DNA of 13,426 bases from Cerioporus squamosus (taxonomy: Eukaryota > Basidiomycota > Agaricomycetes > Polyporales > Polyporaceae): NCBI GenBank assembly GCA_022592435.1, contig JABYQS010000780.1, forward strand, positions 1-13,426, given 5' to 3'. The position numbers and the translations under genes were made by a program. Below, in pieces: positions 9,271 through 13,426 of the stretch (position 1 is the stretch's first letter; each line of letters starts with the position of its first letter). The notes beneath the pieces are model-generated. The model was not told where the DNA came from. It searched no databases and saw only the letters and a program-made list of their open reading frames with translations.

Positions 9271-9276
9271 TATATG
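9271..9276 (+). promoter_or_regulatory. TATA-like element of the reductase gene
   Basis: GATATATG begins at 9269, about 95 bp before the ATG at 9366. The position suits a fungal core promoter. It lies about 100 bp downstream of the last CCTATCGGGA copy. Confidence 0.35.
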
Positions 9277-9365
9277 TGACTCCGACAAGCATTGATGCAA
9301 TACCTCACGCACTCACTAACCATCTGGTCACAACGCTCGCACTTAGTGAACCACTCGATACGAGA

Positions 9366-10899
9366 ATGGCTCCTGTGATCTGGGGACCCGCTCCGCCGCC
9401 GAAAACACCGCTTGCGCGATACCGCCAGCTCTCGCCGCTCGCCGGCGTCCACGTCTCTCCGCTCTGTCTTGGGGGTTTGAGCATCGGCGACAAGTGGGAA
9501 GCGTACGGTATGGGATCGATGGACAAGGCGTCGAGCTTCAAGTTGCTGGATGCGTTCTACGACGCCGGAGGGAACTTCATCGACACCGCCAATGCCTACC
9601 AAGACGAGAGCTCCGAGGAGTTCATAGGGGAGTGGATGGAGCAGAGGGGTATCCGGGACCAGATGGTGATCGCGACGAAGGTAAGGGTCGGATCGCCTTG
9701 GGTAGAGGATTGCACGGTGTGAACTGGCCCCCAGTACACCGTCAACTTCAAGCGTGCTGCCACCGATATCGGCCAGAAGGTGCACTACTCCGGCAACAGC
9801 ACGAAGGCTCTGCGTGTTTCTGTCGACGCCTCCCTCAAGAAGCTCCGGACCGAGTACATCGACATCCTGTACTTGCATGTGGTCAGTTCAGTCGACGTTC
9901 AGAACAAGTCCACGACTCACCTTGCGTAGTGGAACTGGGATGCTTCCGTCGAGGAAGTCATGAACAGCCTGCACAACCTCGTTGTGTCTGGCAAAGTCTT
10001 GTACCTGGTGCGTACGGGCGATGTGTGCTTTCGCCTCGTGTTGGACTCAGCGATCATCTCAGGGAATTTCGGACACTCCAGCATGGATCGTGTCGAAGGC
10101 GAATCTGTACGCGCGCCTGACCGGCAAGACGCCCTTCGTGGTCTATCAAGGGTCCTGGAGTGTTCTGCACCGCGACTTCGAGCGTGACATCATCCCCATG
10201 GCGCTATCGGAAGGTCAGCTACGTTCGCATCTGCTATCCTTCCTGCGCACTCATCCCAGAGCAGGACTCGCATTGGCTCCGTGGAACGTACTTGCCGGAG
10301 GGAAGATCCGCACGGACGATGAGGAGGAGAGACGTCGTCGCACGGGAGAGAAAGGCAAGCTGTTCCAGCGCGCGCTGAGCTTCTAGGCTAACTCGACATG
10401 TTGCTGTGCAGGACGAACGGTTGCCGGCCCCGACTGGGAGCGCACAGAGGTCGAGCGCAAGATGTGCAAGGCGCTGGAAGAAGTCGCGAAGCAAGTTGGT
10501 GCGAAGAGCATCCAAGCGGGTCAGATCGGTGTCTTGTATACGCGAGGCCGGATGGATGACTTACTGAATACACAGTCGCCATTGCGTACGTCATGCAAAA
10601 AGTGCCCTACGTCTTTCCGATAGTCGGAGGACGCAAGGTCGAACAACTCGAGGCCAACATCGAGGCCCTGAACATCGCGCTCTCCGAGGAACACATCAAG
10701 TTTATCGAAAGCATCCTGCCTTTCGACCTAGGTTTCCCTATGGCACAGATCGTGAGTCTGTACTACCCATGCCCATTAATCTAGAAAACTGACCTTATGC
10801 CCCGAGGGTGATGGAACGACGTACAATGTCTTGCACCAATTTTCCGGCAACTACGATAGGTGGCCGCGGGCGCAGGCTATCCGTCCGACCGCAGCATGA
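9366..10899 (+). CDS. aldo-keto reductase, aryl-alcohol dehydrogenase type
   Basis: Eight exons (9366-9680, 9735-9881, 9930-10007, 10063-10213, 10265-10354, 10412-10519, 10576-10751, 10807-10899) encode 385 residues, the usual length of basidiomycete aryl-alcohol dehydrogenases. These NADP(H)-dependent enzymes interconvert aromatic aldehydes and alcohols, as in the veratryl and anisyl redox cycles of lignin-degrading fungi. The expected catalytic tetrad is present: D73 and Y78 in [10 protein letters not shown]105 in V-I-A-T-K, H153 in L-Y-L-H. The strand G-K-V-L-Y-L-G-I-S-D-T-P follows, then the family block [11 protein letters not shown] and the cofactor loop [14 protein letters not shown]. 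The ATG at 9366 begins the family-typical N-terminus (P-x-P-P-x-T-P-L-x-R-Y-R); the frame is open further upstream, but nothing there resembles the family. Intron 5 has a GC donor. No targeting signal; cytosolic. The exact substrate is unknown; related enzymes also serve in toxin and pigment pathways. Confidence 0.93.
10355..10411 (+). other. GC-AG intron (reductase intron 5)
   Basis: The donor reads AAAG|GCAAGC, close to the AG|GCAAGT form favoured by GC-AG introns. The acceptor is TGTGCAG, and CTAAC, a good branch site, lies at 10388-10392. Length 57 nt. The junction restores T-G-E-K-G-R-T and the conserved G-P-D-W-E. Without splicing, the frame meets a TAG at 10384-10386. Confidence 0.85.
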
Positions 10900-10946
10900 G
10901 CGAGTTTCTATAGTTCATCACGTTAGCCATCTCATGTCTGTTCGTT

Positions 10947-10969
10947 CTCCGCACGTACAGTACTGCATC
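10947..10969 (+). repeat. dispersed 23-nt word, copy 2
   Basis: It matches 3505-3527 at 21 of 23 positions, including an unbroken 15-mer (GTACAGTACTGCATC). It lies 48 bp after the reductase stop codon. The flanks are unrelated to those of copy 1. Confidence 0.55.
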
Positions 10970-11570
10970 CGACATGCGGCAGATATTGACTCGAATTCGT
11001 TTGGAATAGGGGAATCTGTCATTAGTTTCACCGTCTACGCAACGCTCACGCACGATCATAGAGCTCACACGGCCTCCAGTCATCCAAACTTTCCGACTGG
11101 TTCCGGAGGTGATGTGGTTGTTGAGTACAAAGTTGCGTACTTCAGAACTGCTTTCGGGCGGGACAGGCGCACACCGCCCATGTGCCAATTCCCACGGCGG
11201 GCGGCGGCCGCGGCCACAGTCAGAACGCTGTTCGAGATGATACCGCGGCCACTCACCATTGTTGAGAAGTACTGATACAGCATCTTGAGAGTCGGTGAGA
11301 GAGCATATTCTCCATACGAGAAACGTATAGGTTTAGTACTAACAGCCATGCATTTCAGTCGCTTCCACGTTCCACAGGCAGCGCCGAACATGACTCGGAT
11401 GCTGTGGGCGGACCGCCCATGCGTACTTCTTCCGAAAGAGACAGAGAACTTGCCCGCCGTTCACAAATTCGGCAGGGTATCCCATACTTTCCACAGGTTG
11501 CCAAAGCTCTCTAAAGCGCCGGATAGCTCCCAGCAACAAAAGGCTTCAGACCTTGGCCGCCGGCGTACCC

Positions 11571-11862
11571 ATGGCGAAGTTGCATGAATGGTTAATCACG
11601 CCAACCGGAGACACACCTCGATGGTCCCTTCTGAACCGCGAGGAAACCCGCCTCAAAACCCTCCGAACCACGCTCATCTATGCACTTGTCCTTGCTTGAT
11701 TCTTGTTCCGCTATATCCGCACTGGCAATGGCATCTCCCGGCGTTACGCCTCCCGCCATCAGCCTGTCAACCTCGAACACCGTCGCACATGGGGCCAGGG
11801 CCGGAGCTCTCGTGGACATCTCGGTATTTCTTGCAGTTTACGGAAACGCTCCTCCTCCATGA
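11571..11862 (+). pseudogene. possible decayed coding segment, family unknown
   Basis: From the ATG at 11571, 42 codons read a protein-like stretch beginning M-A-K-L-H-E-W-L-I-T-P-T-G-D and ending in a hydrophobic run before a TGA at 11697-11699. Shifting frame near that point continues another protein-like, small-residue-rich stretch (S-A-I-S-A-L-A-M-A-S-P-G-V-T-P-P-A-I-S) to a TGA at 11860-11862. I recognise no family. The impression of one broken gene rests only on how the two frames look together; chance is a real alternative, and the minus strand has a competing frame at 11592-11819. Confidence 0.18.
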
Positions 11863-12474
11863 CGCTACTTCGTAGTTCTTCTGCGTCCTGACAAGGCCCG
11901 CAAGCTCCCTGCGCGATGTTCGTGATCGTTGTGAAACGAAATCCGGAACATCCTTGAGAAGAGAAGAGAACACGATGACAGTGATATATTCGCGGCAGTA
12001 GATGTATTACGGAACTGATTACCGCCTGCTAGAGCACGGGGCTTTTGGTGATACTCGCGGGAGCTGAGGCGCGAGAGCAGTCGGTCTTTACGTGATATTT
12101 CCTTGCTATTCGTGGGGTGCGGGGATTGGGATGGCAAGCGCTAGGTATACATAGGGTGTACAGAGAAGAGAGCGAGAACGACGAAGCATATATAATGATA
12201 TTGTGTCGGAACGAGACGATGGATGAGCATAGGATATACCAGAGATATAGAGTCGCGTCTGAGATGGGTCGTGTCGGAGAAGTGCGAGCAGTGAGCATGC
12301 TCGACGGTCTATGTGCGGCAGAGACGCCACTGTGGGGTGCCTGTACGCATGCACAATGTGGTTCAGGGGACGCCGGGGCAACGCACAACACAAGACATAC
12401 CACGAGGGACGGAACTCATGCGTTCGTCAGCAATGTACGTCACAAGGAAGCCCGGGTCGCAGGAGCTCCAGCGG

Positions 12475-13426
12475 TCATGATGATCGTTGACTGCCGGCGG
12501 CGGCAGCAGCAGCGAGGTCGCTCTTCTTCACCGCCGGGCGGCGAGGCTTCCTGTGACCAACGGCAGAGCGAGTACGAGGGGCCCGGTCCTGACCACGCCG
12601 CTTCGGCGTCGGGTCGTAGAAGCAGGTCACGCCGGCGACGCGCTCGCAATTGAAACAAGACGGTTTCGCGCCATCGCATCGCAGCTTGCGGACACGGCTG
12701 GACGACGAGAAGCGTATCGTGAGCAGCTGAGACTGAAGAACAAGCGAGAGGCAGGCTCACCAGCGGTCGCATGCGACGTAGACTCGCTCTCGCGCCTTGC
12801 CCTCGACGGTCAACGGCTGGCTCGGGTCCAGCGCGATCTTGGACTTCGCGCGGTTGCTCGAGTTCGGGCTCTCCGGGTCCGTGTGCTGAGGCGAAGAGCA
12901 GATTGAGGAGTTCGTGTACTCTTCCTCGAGCGGAGTATCGTACTGAGATCCCGGGTAGAAGAACGGGGGAGCATGAGGATGGTGTTGCTGCTGGTGCGTC
13001 GTCGACGAGCCCTGCTGGAATGCAGGCGGGTACGAGTTGCTCCTCTGTACCGGGTACGGCTGGAACTGAGGTTCATGGACGTATTGAGGCTGAGGATCGT
13101 AGAACAGGCTGAGGAGGATACTGGGGCTGCTGAGAAATTGTGGATGCTGGGAGAATTGGGGTACTGGGGTGCTGGGGATGCTGGGGGTAGTCGAGGAGCT
13201 GAGTGGAAAGTGTGGATCGAGAATAGACGCGTGGGTCGAAGCCCTGTTCCTGCGAGGCTAGAACGTCAAGCATGCCACAACGTCATACGGGACGGTTGGG
13301 CGTGCGGCTGGTGGCTGTAGCTGCCGTACGGGATGTGCCGGACATGTCTGGAGGGGCGTGCGCTATGTGGAGGCTGGATGCAGGAAGGGAATCCAGTGTC
13401 AGCTCGTGGTGGCGGGCCTCGGTCAA
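12475..13426 (-). CDS. Zn2Cys6 transcription factor, 3' part (runs off the right edge)
   Basis: Secure part: exon 12761 and upward joined to the last exon 12697-12475 across a 63-nt intron (12760-12698, GTGAGC...GTCCAG). The junction rebuilds a Cys codon and yields C-D-R-C-R-V-R-K-L-R-C, x6, C-F-N-C, x7, C: the spacing x2, x6, x6, x2, x7 is a complete fungal Zn2Cys6 cluster. It is followed by a basic linker (P-K-R-R-G-Q-D-R-A-P-R-T-R) and an Ala run, and the protein stops only about 75 residues later, so the DNA-binding domain is C-terminal, unlike Gal4. Before it lies a long low-complexity region rich in Pro, Gln, Ser, His and Tyr, typical of activation domains. Its reading frame is unclear: one frame is Pro/Gln/Tyr-rich upstream of about 13100, another downstream. 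Further upstream, 13373-13289 reads I-P-Y-G-S-Y-S-H-Q-P-H-A-Q-P-S and could join through a 31-nt GTATGA...TTCTAG segment (13288-13258). The N-terminus is outside the window or unresolved. Nuclear regulator; targets unknown. Confidence 0.82.

Larger units (their letters stand above)
8588..9365. promoter_or_regulatory. divergent promoter region of oxygenase and reductase
   Basis: This 778-bp gap separates the ATG of the minus-strand oxygenase from the ATG of the plus-strand reductase, so it must carry both promoters. Apart from the repeats at 9106-9173 and a TATA-like site at 9271, it holds the short palindrome GAGTC-GCG-GACTC at 9026-9038. The frame at 8761-8967 (+) has no family features and is not called. 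In the other direction, no clear TATA box was found for the oxygenase; its 60-bp leader is moderately C/T-rich. Confidence 0.7.
10900..12474. other. 1.6-kb stretch without a confident gene
   Basis: Frames of 60-155 codons on both strands (for example 10808-11275 +, 11080-11391 -, 12117-12653 +) overlap and show no family features; the first of them also runs through the true last reductase exon in another frame. The rightmost part (about 12180-12474) is probably the 3' untranslated region of the transcription factor gene. A doubtful decayed coding segment at 11571-11862 and copy 2 of a dispersed word at 10947 are listed separately. Confidence 0.4.

Noticed and set aside
9117..9365. Upstream in-frame extension of the reductase
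   Set aside because: The frame is open from 9117, but the sequence before the ATG at 9366 does not resemble the family and contains the promoter repeats and a TATA-like site.
9165..9878. 237-codon frame antisense to the reductase
   Set aside because: A shadow of the GC-rich coding exons; it crosses a real intron and has no family motifs.
12117..12653. 178-codon plus-strand frame with an Arg-rich tail
   Set aside because: It is antisense to the last exon and 3' region of the Zn2Cys6 gene; the Arg/Ser richness reflects the complement of that coding sequence.
1..13426. CRISPR arrays, insertion sequences or prokaryotic operons
   Set aside because: No regularly spaced repeats or transposase motifs; dense short spliceosomal introns show the window is eukaryotic.

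Overview
The window looks like a stretch of a filamentous basidiomycete genome, probably an Agaricomycete and perhaps a wood-decaying polypore. This rests on very short introns (47-80 nt), heavily split genes, C/T-rich leaders in front of ATG codons, and gene families typical of such fungi: an aryl-alcohol-dehydrogenase-type aldo-keto reductase, a Dal5-like permease, a Zn2Cys6 regulator and small secreted cysteine-rich proteins. The species assignment is inference. All gene models were spliced by hand, using reading-frame continuity and recalled family consensus; no database search was run.

Layout from left to right. 1-605: no gene seen. 606-1119 (-): a two-exon gene for a 147-residue secreted protein with ten cysteines. 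1120-3619: no convincing gene. 3620-3970 (+): a decayed, oppositely oriented paralogue of the secreted-protein gene, with an in-frame stop and locally shifted frames. 3971-4845: no gene. 4846-7520 (+): a complete 20-exon MFS anion:cation symporter-type permease (512 aa). 7632-8587 (-): a complete three-exon AsaB/CmcJ-like hydroxylase/desaturase (280 aa), convergent with the permease across 111 bp that hold a perfect hairpin. 8588-9365: a divergent promoter region with three copies of CCTRTCGGGA. 9366-10899 (+): a complete eight-exon aldo-keto reductase (385 aa). 10900-12474: no confident gene, one doubtful decayed segment. 12475-13426 (-): the 3' part of a Zn2Cys6 transcription factor gene running off the right edge, with a suspicious frame switch in its Pro/Gln-rich part.

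The permease, the oxygenase and the reductase lie side by side within about 6 kb, with a Zn2Cys6 regulator 1.6 kb further on. That arrangement is compatible with a small metabolic cluster (uptake or efflux, oxidation, aldehyde/ketone reduction, regulation), but nothing in the sequence proves joint function. The most unusual structural observation is that three of the 30 introns modelled here have GC-AG rather than GT-AG borders, in two neighbouring genes.
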